DNA of 64,000 bases, from positions 470,198-534,197 of the forward strand of contig JAAFAB010000001.1 of assembly GCA_018222585.1 (NCBI GenBank), in the 5' to 3' direction. Below, piece after piece: positions 8,806 through 17,736 of the stretch (within the stretch, counting starts at the first letter, position 1; every line of letters starts with the position of its first letter). The stretch is from Paracoccaceae bacterium (lineage in GTDB: Bacteria > Pseudomonadota > Alphaproteobacteria > Rhodobacterales > Rhodobacteraceae). The notes beneath the pieces are model-generated. The model made no database searches, had not been told where the DNA came from, and saw only the letters and a list, made by a program, of their open reading frames with translations. Made by a program: the position numbers and the translations under genes.

Positions 8806-9894
8806 TTACTGCTCCATCCGGTCGACCAGCCCGCGCATCGCGTCCTTGATCTCTTCAGGCGTGCTCTGCACCTCGGAGATGATCTGCGACATGCCCTCTG
8901 CATGGACGATGTTCGGCTCGGAGCCGTAGACCTTCGTCGCGGCCTCCAGGTATTCGGGGGTCATGACCGCCGCGTCGAAGCTTTCGCGCAGCATCTGCAG
9001 GTGCTCCTCCGGGGTGCCCGGAGGGGCGACGACGATCCAGTTCACCGGCGCAGACGCGCGGGCGTGGAAGTCGATCACGTCCCACATCGGACCTTCCGGC
9101 GCGGCGCCGGTCGCAGCCTCGATATACTCGAGGATCGTCGGCACGTCGCCAAGCGCCGGGTCGCGCTTCATCGTGCCGTCCTCGAGGTAGGGGCCCATCT
9201 GCCAGACCGCCATCGTCGTGCCCTCGGCGATCGGCCCGTCTTCCAGCTCGGCGATATACTGGGTGGTGGTGGCCGGATAGGCCTCGATCTCGCCCCGCTG
9301 CAGGGCGGCATAGAGCGGACCGTCCCCGAACATGCCCGAGACATAGCTCCAGTCGATGCCGAGCAGGTCGAGCCCGGCCGCGACCTGCATCCCCTGGGTC
9401 ATCTTGGGCGAGTAGCCGCCGACCTTGAGGCTTTCGAGATCGGCGAAGTCTTCGCGCCCCTCAAGCCCACCACCGATGTCGGTGCGCGTGTGGACGATGA
9501 AGTTCGAACCGCCGATGCCGGCGATGGTGCCGAAGTCCTCGAAGGGGATCTGAAGCGGTTCCGGGTCGAGGATCCGCGTCGTGCCCTGCCAGGCCAGGTA
9601 GCCGAGTGTCAGGCCATTGGGCCGCGCTTCCATCACGTGATCAATGCCCTTGGTCAGGGCACCGCCGGCCACCGACTGCACCACCACGGTCGGGTTGCCG
9701 GCCATGGTCTTGGACCAGGCGTCGGCCAGCACCTGCGCGCTCAGCCCCGTGGCGCCGCCCGGCGAGGCATTGTGCACCAGCGTGACGGTCTTGCCCTCCA
9801 GGTCCAGCACATCGGCCGAGGCAGGCCCCGCCAGCACCAGCGCCATGGCCGAAGCGGCCAGCGCCATACCCTTGATCTTGAATTGTGTTTTCAT
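8806..9894 (-). CDS. tctC: Tripartite tricarboxylate transporter substrate-binding protein
   Basis: A 362-residue periplasmic binding protein of the TctC/BugD family. The signal peptide covers about residues 1-28 (MKTQFKIKGMALAASAMALV, ending PASA). Family features include KTVTLVHNASPGGATG near the N-terminus and IVVAPPGTPEEHL later. The start is the ATG at 9894, with a strong GGAGG ribosome-binding site; a longer frame starts outside it. It is slightly longer than typical TctC proteins. It delivers substrate to the TctA-TctB fusion encoded next. Bug-type proteins bind carboxylates such as citrate, tricarballylate or aromatic acids; the adjacent amidohydrolases favour an aromatic or unsaturated acid, which is inference. 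Confidence 0.9.
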   Translation of the reverse strand: MKTQFKIKGMALAASAMALVLAGPASADVLDLEGKTVTLVHNASPGGATGLSAQVLADAWSKTMAGNPTVVVQSVAGGALTKGIDHVMEARPNGLTLGYLAWQGTTRILDPEPLQIPFEDFGTIAGIGGSNFIVHTRTDIGGGLEGREDFADLESLKVGGYSPKMTQGMQVAAGLDLLGIDWSYVSGMFGDGPLYAALQRGEIEAYPATTTQYIAELEDGPIAEGTTMAVWQMGPYLEDGTMKRDPALGDVPTILEYIEAATGAAPEGPMWDVIDFHARASAPVNWIVVAPPGTPEEHLQMLRESFDAAVMTPEYLEAATKVYGSEPNIVHAEGMSQIISEVQSTPEEIKDAMRGLVDRMEQ

Positions 9895-10023
9895 CTTTTC
9901 CTCCCTGTTTTCTCCGCTGCTCACGGGCGGGGGCCTCCTCTGCCCCCGTCACCCCATGTCTTGCGGGCCGTCTCCGGTCCCGCCCGCCCGGCCCCGCAGC
10001 GGGGTCAGGGCGTGCCGATCATC

Positions 10024-10051
10024 CCCGGCGCGAAGCGGTCACCGCGCCGGG
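10024..10051 (-). terminator. Stem-loop after the HbpS/GlcG-like gene
   Basis: A 9-bp perfect stem (CCCGGCGCG / CGCGCCGGG) with a 10-base loop lies 9 bases after the stop of the HbpS-like gene and before tctC. There is no T run, so it may attenuate or process the transcript rather than end it. Confidence 0.4.
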
Positions 10052-10059
10052 ACTTCGGC

Positions 10060-10515
10060 CTATCCCGTCTTGAGGCGGCCCTCCCCGGCCGCATCCCAGG
10101 CGGCGGTCAGCCGCTGCAATCCGGCCGTGGCCACCTCCCGGTCCTGCGCCGGGGAGCCCGAGCTGACGCCGATGCCGCCCAGGACCTCCCCGTCCCGCAC
10201 CACCGGCAAACCGCCCGCCACCACCATCAACCGCCCCGAAATCGCCGAGCCGATGCCCCAGGCCGGACCACCCGGTTGGCTGGCCGCGCCGTATTCGTCC
10301 GTCGCCTTGCGCGCCCCGGCGGCGGTGAAACTCTTGTCGATGGCGATGGTGATCGACGTCACCTTGCCGCCATCCATGCGCTCGAAAGCCACCAGGTTGC
10401 CGCTTTCGTCGGTGATGGCGATGCACATCGGCACGCCAATCTCCTCTGCCCGGGTCCGCGCTCCTGCGATCAGGCACCGCGCCTCCTCGACATCCAGCCG
10501 GTTGATCGTCAGCAT
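10060..10515 (-). CDS. HbpS/GlcG-family (heme-binding-like) protein
   Basis: A 151-residue protein of the GlcG/HbpS family (DUF336). Motifs include ARCLIAGARTRAEEIG near the N-terminus, CIAITDESGNLVAFERMDG, SITIAIDKSFTAAGARKAT, and GGLPVVRDGEVLGGIGVSSG toward the end. The start is the ATG at 10515 behind a GGAGG site; the longer frame runs into the promoter. Family members include the Streptomyces heme sensor HbpS and GlcG from glycolate loci; many sit in catabolic operons with unknown function. It is the first gene of the minus-strand operon, divergent from the IclR regulator. Confidence 0.85.
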   Translation of the reverse strand: MLTINRLDVEEARCLIAGARTRAEEIGVPMCIAITDESGNLVAFERMDGGKVTSITIAIDKSFTAAGARKATDEYGAASQPGGPAWGIGSAISGRLMVVAGGLPVVRDGEVLGGIGVSSGSPAQDREVATAGLQRLTAAWDAAGEGRLKTG

Positions 10516-10586
10516 GTTTTCCTCCTCCATGCCGCCCCTGCGGTATCGCGGGGAGCGTCCGGGATACGCGATGGTGTATACATAGT

Positions 10587-10601
10587 AGTCCGATTCGGAC
10601 T
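10587..10601. promoter_or_regulatory. Palindromic operator candidate in the divergent promoter
   Basis: A perfect inverted repeat, AGTCCGA-T-TCGGACT, lies between the divergent HbpS-like and IclR genes. The half-site TTCGGACT recurs at 10626-10633, 32 bases (about three helical turns) away. Such repeated half-sites suit cooperative binding by a dimeric or tetrameric IclR protein. No binding data; inference from symmetry and position. Confidence 0.55.
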
Positions 10602-10680
10602 GCAATTCACCGTTTGCGTATCTCTTTCGGACTCAGGGCTAGACTAGTTTTGCCTAACCTGAGAGAGAATTGAACCGGGT

Positions 10681-10697
10681 TTTCCACTCTGTGGAAA
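10681..10697. promoter_or_regulatory. Second inverted repeat upstream of the IclR gene
   Basis: TTTCCAC-TCT-GTGGAAA is a perfect 7-bp inverted repeat with a 3-base spacer, 27 bases before the IclR start codon. It resembles the TGGAAA/TTTCCA half-sites of some IclR-family operators and could serve autoregulation. Confidence 0.5.
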
Positions 10698-10724
10698 GAG
10701 AGCCTAGACGGAAGGTCGGTATAC

Positions 10725-11513
10725 ATGTCGGGATCAGGCGCAGAGGGCGTGAAGTCAGTGAAGCGGGCATTGGACCTCCTGACGCTTCTTGGCGTCAATG
10801 ACGAGGGCCTGCGGGTGAGCGAGCTGGCACGCCAGTCCGGGCTGGCGGTCTCGACCACGCACCGATTGCTTACGACGCTGGAATCGCAGGGTTTCACCCA
10901 GTGCGACCCAGAGACATCGGCCTGGCATGTCGGGCGCGCCGCCTTCACCGTGGGCACGGCCTATGGCCGGCGGCGCAACTTCATCGCGCCCGCCCTGCCC
11001 TACCTGAAGCGGCTGCGTGACCAGACACACGAGACCGCGAACCTCGGCATTCTCGACAATGACAGGCTGGTCACGGTCAGCCAGGTGGAAAGCCGCCAGA
11101 TCGTGCGCGCCATCTCTCCTCCCGGCGGACATACGCCGGTCTTCTGCTCGGGGATGGGCAAGTCTCTTCTGGCCACCTGGCCCGATGCGGAGATCACCGC
11201 CCTGGCCGAGCGGACCGGCCTGCGGCCGATGACCCCCCGTAGCCTGACCACGCTGCAGGCGGTGCTGACGGACATCGCCCAGATCCGCCGCCGGGGTTAC
11301 GCCGTGGATGACGAGGAACATATCCAGGGTTTGCGCTGCGTGGCTGCAGTGGTCTGGTCCCCGACCGGAGAGCCGGCCTGCGCCATCTCAATTTCCGGGC
11401 TGGCCGCCCGGCTGACTCCCGAGCGGCTGGAGGCTGCCGGCGCGCAAGTCCGGGATGCCGCGCGCAGTCTGACCGAACATCTGGGCGGGGTCCCCCCGGA
11501 ATGGCCCGGATAG
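10725..11513 (+). CDS. IclR-family transcriptional regulator
   Basis: A 262-residue regulator with an N-terminal winged helix (SVKRALDLLTLLGV, then LSVSELARQSG-like and STTHRLLTTLESQG) and a C-terminal IclR effector-binding domain (VFCSGMGKSLLATW, RRRGYAVDDEEHIQGLRCVA). Length is typical. The start at 10725 follows an AAGG site. It is transcribed divergently from the HbpS-tct-amidohydrolase-ferredoxin operon and is the likely regulator of that operon, responding to the imported acid or a breakdown product. Two palindromes lie in the shared promoter region. Confidence 0.92.
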   Translation: MSGSGAEGVKSVKRALDLLTLLGVNDEGLRVSELARQSGLAVSTTHRLLTTLESQGFTQCDPETSAWHVGRAAFTVGTAYGRRRNFIAPALPYLKRLRDQTHETANLGILDNDRLVTVSQVESRQIVRAISPPGGHTPVFCSGMGKSLLATWPDAEITALAERTGLRPMTPRSLTTLQAVLTDIAQIRRRGYAVDDEEHIQGLRCVAAVVWSPTGEPACAISISGLAARLTPERLEAAGAQVRDAARSLTEHLGGVPPEWPG

Positions 11514-11852
11514 CCCCGCAAAAAGAATGTGCCTATGGGACCGGCACGCAGGAGGTCGAGCCATACGGGCCGGTCCTGACCGTCCTGCCCTTTGCTGGGC
11601 GCCGGCGCCTAGAGGTCCTCTCGCCCCTCCGGTCTATGCACCCGGCCGGGTGCGCGCCGTTCCATTGGGGACGACTATGGCCGTCCTCTGGGACACGGCG
11701 ACCGACATGAAGGCTTCTGGCTCCAGCCATGCGGAGCCATCGAGCCGGTCGAACGCAGAGCGTCCGGCCGCGCAACAGCTCTGGAACCTCAACAGACGAC
11801 AGCACCCAAGGGCGGTCGCCGAAACCGGGTGCATCTGGAACGGCGCAGCGCC
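11514..11852. other. Intergenic stretch without a recognisable gene
   Basis: These 339 bases separate the convergent IclR and chemotaxis genes. Short open frames exist, but their translations are rich in Arg, Pro and Ser and match nothing I recognise. A 12-base self-complementary GC block lies at 11598-11609. I see no clear terminator with a T run. Confidence 0.5.
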
Positions 11853-14468
11853 CTAGGCAGCGCTGCTTCGGCTGCCTTCGCCGGGCGGCACCATCTGCCC
11901 CTTCGCTGTCAGCCGGAATTGCCCGATTGCCACCGACATCCCCTGCGCTTCCTCGTTCAGCGACACGTTTGCAGAAGAAACTTCCTCCAGCATCGCGGTA
12001 TTCTTCATCGTTGCTTCATCCAGGCTCGACATCGAGCTGTTGATGTCCGCCAGGCTCGAGGATTGCTCGACAACCTGATCCGAGATGCCCGACATCAGGC
12101 CGGACGCATTGACGATGAGTTCCGATATCTCGTCGATGGTGGCCCGGGTGTTGTTCACGCGCTCGAATCCGCTGTCGACCTGGCGACGGCTGGCCTGGAC
12201 CAGGCTGGTGATTTCGTCCGCAGCCTCCTTCGACCGCTGTGCCAGGGCGCGCACCTCCGAGGCGACCACGGCGAAACCACGCCCGGCCTCCCCCGCGCGG
12301 GCGGCCTCAACGCCCGCATTGAGCGCCAGAAGGTTGGTCTGGAAGGTGATCCCTTCGATCAGGTCGATGATCTGCTCGATCTTTCGGGCCGAGTCGCGTA
12401 TCTCCTCCATCGCCTGAATGGTGCGATGCACCTCGGCCACGCTGTCATCGGCACGCTTGCTGGCATGGCCGACCGCATCGCGCGCCTCGCCAGAGGCCCG
12501 CGCGGTGGCCTTGATGGACGACGACAGACGGTCGACGGCCGTCGCCGTATGTGCCAAGGTCCCCGCCGTCTGCTCCGAACGTGCGGCCAGGTCGCGCGAG
12601 ACGTTCGAGATCTCCGAGCTGGCCGCCGCGATTGACTGGCCGCTGTGCGACAGCGTGCTGATGGAGCCCTCAAGCGTCTCGACGGCCTGATTGAAATCGC
12701 TTCGCAATTTCTCGTATCCGGCACTCATCTCACCTTCGATCCGGACGGTGAGATCGCCGCTGGAGAGCCGCTCCAGCGCCCGCGCAAGGGACCCGACCGC
12801 TGCCGCCTGCGCCGCGCGGTGCGCCTCCCGTTCGGCCTCGGCCGCCCGCGCCACATCCTGCCGTTCGACAAGGCCGTCACGAAATACCGACAGAGCGCGG
12901 GCAATGCGCCCGACTTCCCCGAACTTGCCTTCGAAACCGGTAACGGGCTGCAAGTCTCCGGAGGCCAGACGCTCGGTCGTCGCGCTGATCGCGGAAAGCG
13001 GGCGCAGGATCAGCAGCCAGGTCAGGAGCGCGGCCACGGACAGGACCGCCCCGCCGATCGCGGCAACCTCGTGCATCCGCGCCGAGGCCGCATCCACGTC
13101 TGCGGAAATGCCGCCGGCCAATTCACGGATCTGGGCTTCGCTGGCCGCGCTGAGCGCGCTGGCCTGATCGGCGATTTCGAGCACCTTCCCGACGCCCGCG
13201 CCCGAGGCGCTGGCAGCCGCGCGGCGCGCGTCAAGCACCGCGACCTGCGCTGCCACGAGGCCATCGTCCGGGTCGGCCAGCTCCGCAAGCCCGTCCAGTT
13301 CCTCGGCCACCTGGCCGTCCCCGATGTCGCGGAGGTCCCGCAGTCGTTGCGCGGCCGCGGTGAGGATGCCCGCGTCCTCCTGAACGGCCTGCGGATCGTC
13401 CCCGCTGACCACCTCGATCGCCGCCGCGCTGAATGCGCTGACCGCCGCGTTGAGCGACAGCAGCTGCATCAGGAAACCGAATTCCCGATCCATCAAGCCC
13501 TGGATCGTGTCCCGATTGGTGCTCGCCGCATCCTCGGCGGCGATGGCAAGCACGAAATAGAGATCGTCGACGGCGGTCGATAGTTCGACGTCGGTGACCT
13601 GGCGAACCGAGAGCACTTCATCGCGCAGCGCCGCATTCAGGCCACGTCCGCCTGCCGCCGCGCGCCGGAAGAGATCAAGCGCCGACTGCAGCCTTGCCGG
13701 ATCAAGGGAAATGCTGTCGTTCCCGGCCAGCTCCGCCATCCGCGCTTCCAGCCGATCCGCCGCGCCATCGCCGAGGTCCCGCAGGATCGACGCGGTGCCC
13801 GCCTGCTGCCCATTGCCGGCTGCCAGCGCCATTCCGGTCAGAAGGTTCAGATCGGCGCGGGTCTCGAGCACCGCCTGAAGCGCGGCGAATTCGCGGTTCA
13901 CCAGATCGGACAGGGTGGTATCGACCACCGAGATCGTTTCCTCGCCCCCCATCACGAGGTTGAAATAGGCATCATCCGCCAGTTCGGCCAACTTGCCCTG
14001 CAGGGTCTCGGTCCGGCTCTGCAACTGAGCGATCAGGCCCGCGATGGACTTTTCCTGCCGAAATTCCTCGGCGCGACTGTCGGCAAGGGTTTCCAGGGCG
14101 TGACGCACTTCGTCGATGGTCTGGCCCAGCCCCTTCCGCGTCTCGGGGGGCATCTGCACCGCCCTCTGTTCCAGGGCGCCAACGGCCCGGCTGATCGCCA
14201 CCCGCTGCGGCACCAATGCGTCCTCCGAGTTGACCAGCAGGGTCTGGGTCACCACGTCCCGCGCCTCGTTCGCGGCCTGCATCAGCTCGGCACTGCGCTG
14301 GAGCCGTCCGAGCATGTCACCGGTCAATTCGTCCATGTCTGCCGAGATCCGGTCGAAGACCACGAGCGCGGCCACACCCCCCGCACCTGCGGCCAGAGAG
14401 ATGGCCAGCAGGATAAGGGTGATCTTGGTGCCGATCCCGCCGGTCAGGCGTCGCAGGACTGAAAGCAT
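11853..14468 (-). CDS. Methyl-accepting chemotaxis protein with large periplasmic domain
   Basis: An 871-residue chemoreceptor. The first membrane helix is at about residues 12-34. A long periplasmic, largely helical domain of about 430 residues follows. The second helix is near 475 ([18 protein letters not shown]), then HAMP-type segments (residues 490-580) and the signalling domain. The hairpin tip reads [20 protein letters not shown], followed by [19 protein letters not shown]. There is no C-terminal NWETF-like CheR tether. The start at 14468 has an AGCGGAG site; an upstream GTG at 14507 is an alternative. It lies just downstream of a lone binding-protein gene, suggesting that the loaded binding protein is its ligand. 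Confidence 0.9.
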   Translation of the reverse strand: MLSVLRRLTGGIGTKITLILLAISLAAGAGGVAALVVFDRISADMDELTGDMLGRLQRSAELMQAANEARDVVTQTLLVNSEDALVPQRVAISRAVGALEQRAVQMPPETRKGLGQTIDEVRHALETLADSRAEEFRQEKSIAGLIAQLQSRTETLQGKLAELADDAYFNLVMGGEETISVVDTTLSDLVNREFAALQAVLETRADLNLLTGMALAAGNGQQAGTASILRDLGDGAADRLEARMAELAGNDSISLDPARLQSALDLFRRAAAGGRGLNAALRDEVLSVRQVTDVELSTAVDDLYFVLAIAAEDAASTNRDTIQGLMDREFGFLMQLLSLNAAVSAFSAAAIEVVSGDDPQAVQEDAGILTAAAQRLRDLRDIGDGQVAEELDGLAELADPDDGLVAAQVAVLDARRAAASASGAGVGKVLEIADQASALSAASEAQIRELAGGISADVDAASARMHEVAAIGGAVLSVAALLTWLLILRPLSAISATTERLASGDLQPVTGFEGKFGEVGRIARALSVFRDGLVERQDVARAAEAEREAHRAAQAAAVGSLARALERLSSGDLTVRIEGEMSAGYEKLRSDFNQAVETLEGSISTLSHSGQSIAAASSEISNVSRDLAARSEQTAGTLAHTATAVDRLSSSIKATARASGEARDAVGHASKRADDSVAEVHRTIQAMEEIRDSARKIEQIIDLIEGITFQTNLLALNAGVEAARAGEAGRGFAVVASEVRALAQRSKEAADEITSLVQASRRQVDSGFERVNNTRATIDEISELIVNASGLMSGISDQVVEQSSSLADINSSMSSLDEATMKNTAMLEEVSSANVSLNEEAQGMSVAIGQFRLTAKGQMVPPGEGSRSSAA

Positions 14469-14516
14469 TGGCTGGCTCCGCTGGTCTTCCGCAGAAAGAG
14501 AGGGCACCCCCGGGGG

Positions 14517-15677
14517 TCAGCTGCCCTGCCCCATGGTGATGGGTTCGAAGCGGCCGTCGGCCGTGATCCTGGTCAGGAAGACGTCATCCATGCCCTGATT
14601 GTCACCGGGGCCGAAGTGCAGCACCACGCCATCCAGATCCACGTCGCGCAGACCGGCCAGGGCCTTCAGGTAGCCGTCGCGGGTCAGGTCCTTTCCCGCC
14701 GCTTCAAGCGCGGCCAGGGCGACCCGGCCAACCATGTAGCCTTCCAGCGTGACGAAACCCGGAGCGGCGTCGGAATGGGCCGCGAGCGCCGCCTGGTAGC
14801 GCGCGACCATGGGCAGGCTGTCATCCCAGGGGAAGGGCACCACCTGGCTGATGATCACCCCTTCGCCGTCTTCTGCCAGCTCGCCGGCCAGGGCATCGGA
14901 GCCGACGAAGGAGATGTTGACGAAGAGCGGGTCGAACTTCAGCTTCCTGGAAAGCTTGATGAATTCCGCCACGGGCTTGTAGGCGCCGACGATCACCACC
15001 GCCTCCGGCTCCGCCTTGCGGATCTCCAGCAGCGCCGATTTCACAGCGACCGTGTTGCGGGTGTAGGTTCCCTGGGACACCAGTTCGAGACCACGCTTTT
15101 CCAGCGCCGCGGTGGCCCCGTCCAGGCCGACACGGCCAAAGCCGTCATCCTGGTAGAGGATCGCGATCTGCGACAGGCCCAGCCCGTCGACAAGGTGGGC
15201 GATCCAGGCTTCGGTCTCCGCGGCGTAGGTGGCGCGGATGTTGTAGATGTTGCCGAGGCTGGCATCGCGCAGGAACCCGGCACCGGTGAACGGGCCGATG
15301 AAGGGCAGTCCGGCCTCGGTCGCGACCGGCTGGCTGGCCGCCGAGGTCGGCGTGCCGACCGGCCCGATCACCCCGAGATGGGCATCTGCCTGCACGATGT
15401 CACGCAGATGTGCCGCCGAGCGGTCGGGCTCGTACCCGTCGTCGAAGGCGTCCAGCGCGACCTGACGGCCATGGACGCCACCGGCAGCGTTGGCCTCTGC
15501 GAAGGCGACTTCGATCCCGGTCTTCATGCCGAGACCGAGCGCCGAGGCCGGGCCATCCATGGCGGCGACCTGGGCGAAGGTGACCGTGGTGTCGGTCACC
15601 CCCTGCCCGGCCTGCAGCAGACCGGCGGGACTGACCGCCAGAGCGGCGGCAAAGAGGGCTGAACGAAAATGCATCAT
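14517..15677 (-). CDS. LivK-type periplasmic binding protein (Peripla_BP_6)
   Basis: A 386-residue secreted protein with a signal peptide (MMHFRSALFAAALAVSPAGL, ending LQAGQG) and the branched-chain-amino-acid/amide receptor fold: GLGMKTGIEVAFAEANAAGG, DDGYEPDRSAAHLRDIV, GPVGTPTSAASQPVATEAG, IAILYQDDGFGRVGLDG. An AGGAG site precedes the paired ATGs at 15677 and 15674. No LivHMGF permease or ATPase genes are near; instead a chemotaxis receptor gene follows 48 bases after the stop (9 bases if its GTG start is used). A role as soluble ligand receptor for chemotaxis is therefore likely. The ligand is unknown (an amino acid, amide or aromatic acid are usual for the family). Confidence 0.88.
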   Translation of the reverse strand: MMHFRSALFAAALAVSPAGLLQAGQGVTDTTVTFAQVAAMDGPASALGLGMKTGIEVAFAEANAAGGVHGRQVALDAFDDGYEPDRSAAHLRDIVQADAHLGVIGPVGTPTSAASQPVATEAGLPFIGPFTGAGFLRDASLGNIYNIRATYAAETEAWIAHLVDGLGLSQIAILYQDDGFGRVGLDGATAALEKRGLELVSQGTYTRNTVAVKSALLEIRKAEPEAVVIVGAYKPVAEFIKLSRKLKFDPLFVNISFVGSDALAGELAEDGEGVIISQVVPFPWDDSLPMVARYQAALAAHSDAAPGFVTLEGYMVGRVALAALEAAGKDLTRDGYLKALAGLRDVDLDGVVLHFGPGDNQGMDDVFLTRITADGRFEPITMGQGS

Positions 15678-16040
15678 GGACTCCTGGGCTTGCGGCGTCG
15701 CAACCCTAGGAGCGGAGACCTTAACGGAACCTCAAATCACACCGGTATCTGCCCCCCGGACCGAAGCCATCTGTCGAAAATTCGATCCGGTGAGCCGACA
15801 GCACCGACCCGAGATGTGCCTCCTGCGGAGCTGTCACTGCCGTGGCGAATGGGCCTGTATCACTGGATACGCCAGTGCAAGGCATTGAGTACAAGGGATT
15901 TCTCACGACAGTTGAGATCGGCGGCCTGGCCAGCGCCGCACCCAGCCCTTCCACGATCTCCTCAGGGGAGCGATGCAAGGCGACCAAACTCCCCTGAAGG
16001 TTGACGCGCGCGGACCGGGATCCCGACCGGGCATCCCGGC
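15678..16040. other. Intergenic stretch, nothing recognised
   Basis: About 360 bases upstream of the LivK-type gene. It presumably contains that gene's promoter, but I see no convincing -35/-10 pair. Frames here do not resemble known proteins. Confidence 0.5.
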
Positions 16041-16071
16041 AAAGAAAAACCCCCCGGCGCGGACCGGGGGG
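16041..16071 (-). terminator. Rho-independent terminator of the PKS/export operon
   Basis: A perfect 8-bp stem (CCCCCCGG at 16050-16057, CCGGGGGG at 16064-16071) with a 6-base loop. On the minus strand it is followed directly by TTTTTCTTT. It lies 27 bases after the stop of the outer-membrane protein gene and closes the minus-strand operon that starts with the PKS. Confidence 0.88.
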
Positions 16072-16097
16072 CTCATGTCTCGGATCCGGGTCGCGGA

Positions 16098-17507
16098 TCA
16101 GAAGTAGCTGGTGAACTTCAGCTCCAGGAAGCTGTCGTTGTCGATGAATGCCAGGGGATCGTTGAAGCCATTGGTTTCGACATGGGTGGCGTTCATCTCG
16201 ATGCTGGTGGCATCGCTGACACGGGTGCTGAGCCCCATGGTATAGAGACGCGCCTGACTGTCGATATCGTGGAAGACACCCAACTTCAGCTCGGTCGCAT
16301 TGGTGTTGTTGAACCGGTAGTTGAAGCCGAGGAAGACATCGTTCTCGAAGATCGTCAGCGGCTGCACCGGGCTGCGGTCGTCGTAGAGGTATTCCACCGC
16401 GACGGTCAGATCCCCCTTGCCGGAGAAGAAGTTGTTGAAGGTGTAGTCACCGCCGACAACGGCCGAGAGGTAATCTCCGGCCGAGGTCTCGTGATGAGAG
16501 GCCTCGAAGCGCAGTTGCAGATCTTCCAGCGCATAGACGCCCGAGAGACCGACCTGCTCGACCTTCTGGTAGTAGGGAACGACGCCCAGCACCGGCTGGT
16601 TCGAGAGCAGCGCCAGAAGGTCGTCGGCCAGGTCGGGGTCGATCATGTCGAGGATGTCGTCGATGATCGTCGTATCGGGGTCCAGACCGTCCAGATCCAG
16701 GTCCAGACCGTTCTCGTAGGCGGTCTGGATCAGCTGGTTGGCCTGGTCGCAGATCACCTCGGTCACGGGGCCGAAGGAGCGCACGCAGCCCGGCAGGCCG
16801 ACGGCTTCGCGTCTGGTGCCGTTGAAGTAGGTGGCCTGCAGGTCAAGCGAGCCGGCGCCGATGTTGAAGAAGCCGGAGTAGCGCAGGGCCAGGTCGACCT
16901 TGCGGTCGTCCTCGTCCGCCTCGTACTCGGCGCGCGAGGGGTCCCATTCCAGCGGCGAACGGAAACGGGCGCCGTCGCCGTCGGCATAGGTCGGCTCGGT
17001 GAAGCCGAGCAGGGCGTAGGCGCTGAAGGTGCCGATCCCGGTCGAATAGTTCAGGTTCACCATCGGCGTGCCGAGCAGCGAATCCTCGATCATCGGGTCG
17101 GCGTTGTTGGTCGGGTTCATGACGTTCATGACCGACCGGCTTTCCGCCACGCCCCAGTTCTCGGTGTGATAGCCGGCCAGCAGGCTCCAGCTGCCGAAGC
17201 TGGCCGAGTAGTTCAGTTCGGCCGGGTTGAACAGGTTGCGCGAGCTGGTGGATTCAACCAGCCCGTCCAGGTCGAAGTTCAGCTGGCCCGGCCCGAGGGG
17301 CTGGCTGCCGTTGAGATTGATCTCAAGCGTCCCTTCCGGCCCCGCCTCGGACTGGTCGACATAGAGACCGTCCTCGAAGTAGTACCGCACCCCGAAGGCA
17401 ACGCTGGCGTTGAAGCTGGCTTCCTGCGCCTGGGCCTGACCGACCAGTGCCGCGCAGATGGCGCCTGCGGACAGGACCGCAGATTTTCCCCCCGAGAGAA
17501 TCGACAT
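16098..17507 (-). CDS. Outer-membrane beta-barrel protein (DUF1302-like), last gene of PKS/export operon
   Basis: A 469-residue protein with a signal peptide (residues 1-28, ending GQAQAQ), many alternating hydrophobic strands, and a terminal LELKFTSYF, the aromatic ending recognised by the BAM machinery. The segment ENWGVAESRSVMNVMNP resembles the WGxxDxxRVxDxxNP region of DUF1302-type barrels, which often neighbour LolA-like and RND genes. An Asp-rich insert lies at about residues 265-297 (DLDLDGLDPDTTIIDDILDM) and may be a calcium-binding or surface loop. It follows the LolA-like gene after 229 bases on the same strand. Likely role: outer-membrane outlet or anchor for the exported lipid, by inference from context. 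Confidence 0.75.
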   Translation of the reverse strand: MSILSGGKSAVLSAGAICAALVGQAQAQEASFNASVAFGVRYYFEDGLYVDQSEAGPEGTLEINLNGSQPLGPGQLNFDLDGLVESTSSRNLFNPAELNYSASFGSWSLLAGYHTENWGVAESRSVMNVMNPTNNADPMIEDSLLGTPMVNLNYSTGIGTFSAYALLGFTEPTYADGDGARFRSPLEWDPSRAEYEADEDDRKVDLALRYSGFFNIGAGSLDLQATYFNGTRREAVGLPGCVRSFGPVTEVICDQANQLIQTAYENGLDLDLDGLDPDTTIIDDILDMIDPDLADDLLALLSNQPVLGVVPYYQKVEQVGLSGVYALEDLQLRFEASHHETSAGDYLSAVVGGDYTFNNFFSGKGDLTVAVEYLYDDRSPVQPLTIFENDVFLGFNYRFNNTNATELKLGVFHDIDSQARLYTMGLSTRVSDATSIEMNATHVETNGFNDPLAFIDNDSFLELKFTSYF

Positions 17508-17736
17508 TCATAACTCCAGTGTCTGATTGCGGAATGTTTAGCATCCCCTATCCCGCGGACACGTACAAAAGGGGCCATTCGTCCGTGTACGGAGCGGGCG
17601 ATGCAGCAAAGCCACATCCCTCAATCTGGAGTTGTATACAGGCTGGAGAGGGAAGCCTGACGCCCCCGGCGAGGGGGTGAAGGCGACGGACCGGGACATC
17701 TGGTGACCCGGCCCGTGCAGATCCTGCGGTCGGGGA

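Noticed and set aside
11527-11856. Possible small gene after the IclR gene
   Set aside because: No ribosome site, no similarity and an unusual amino-acid composition; it also ends at the stop of the chemoreceptor gene.
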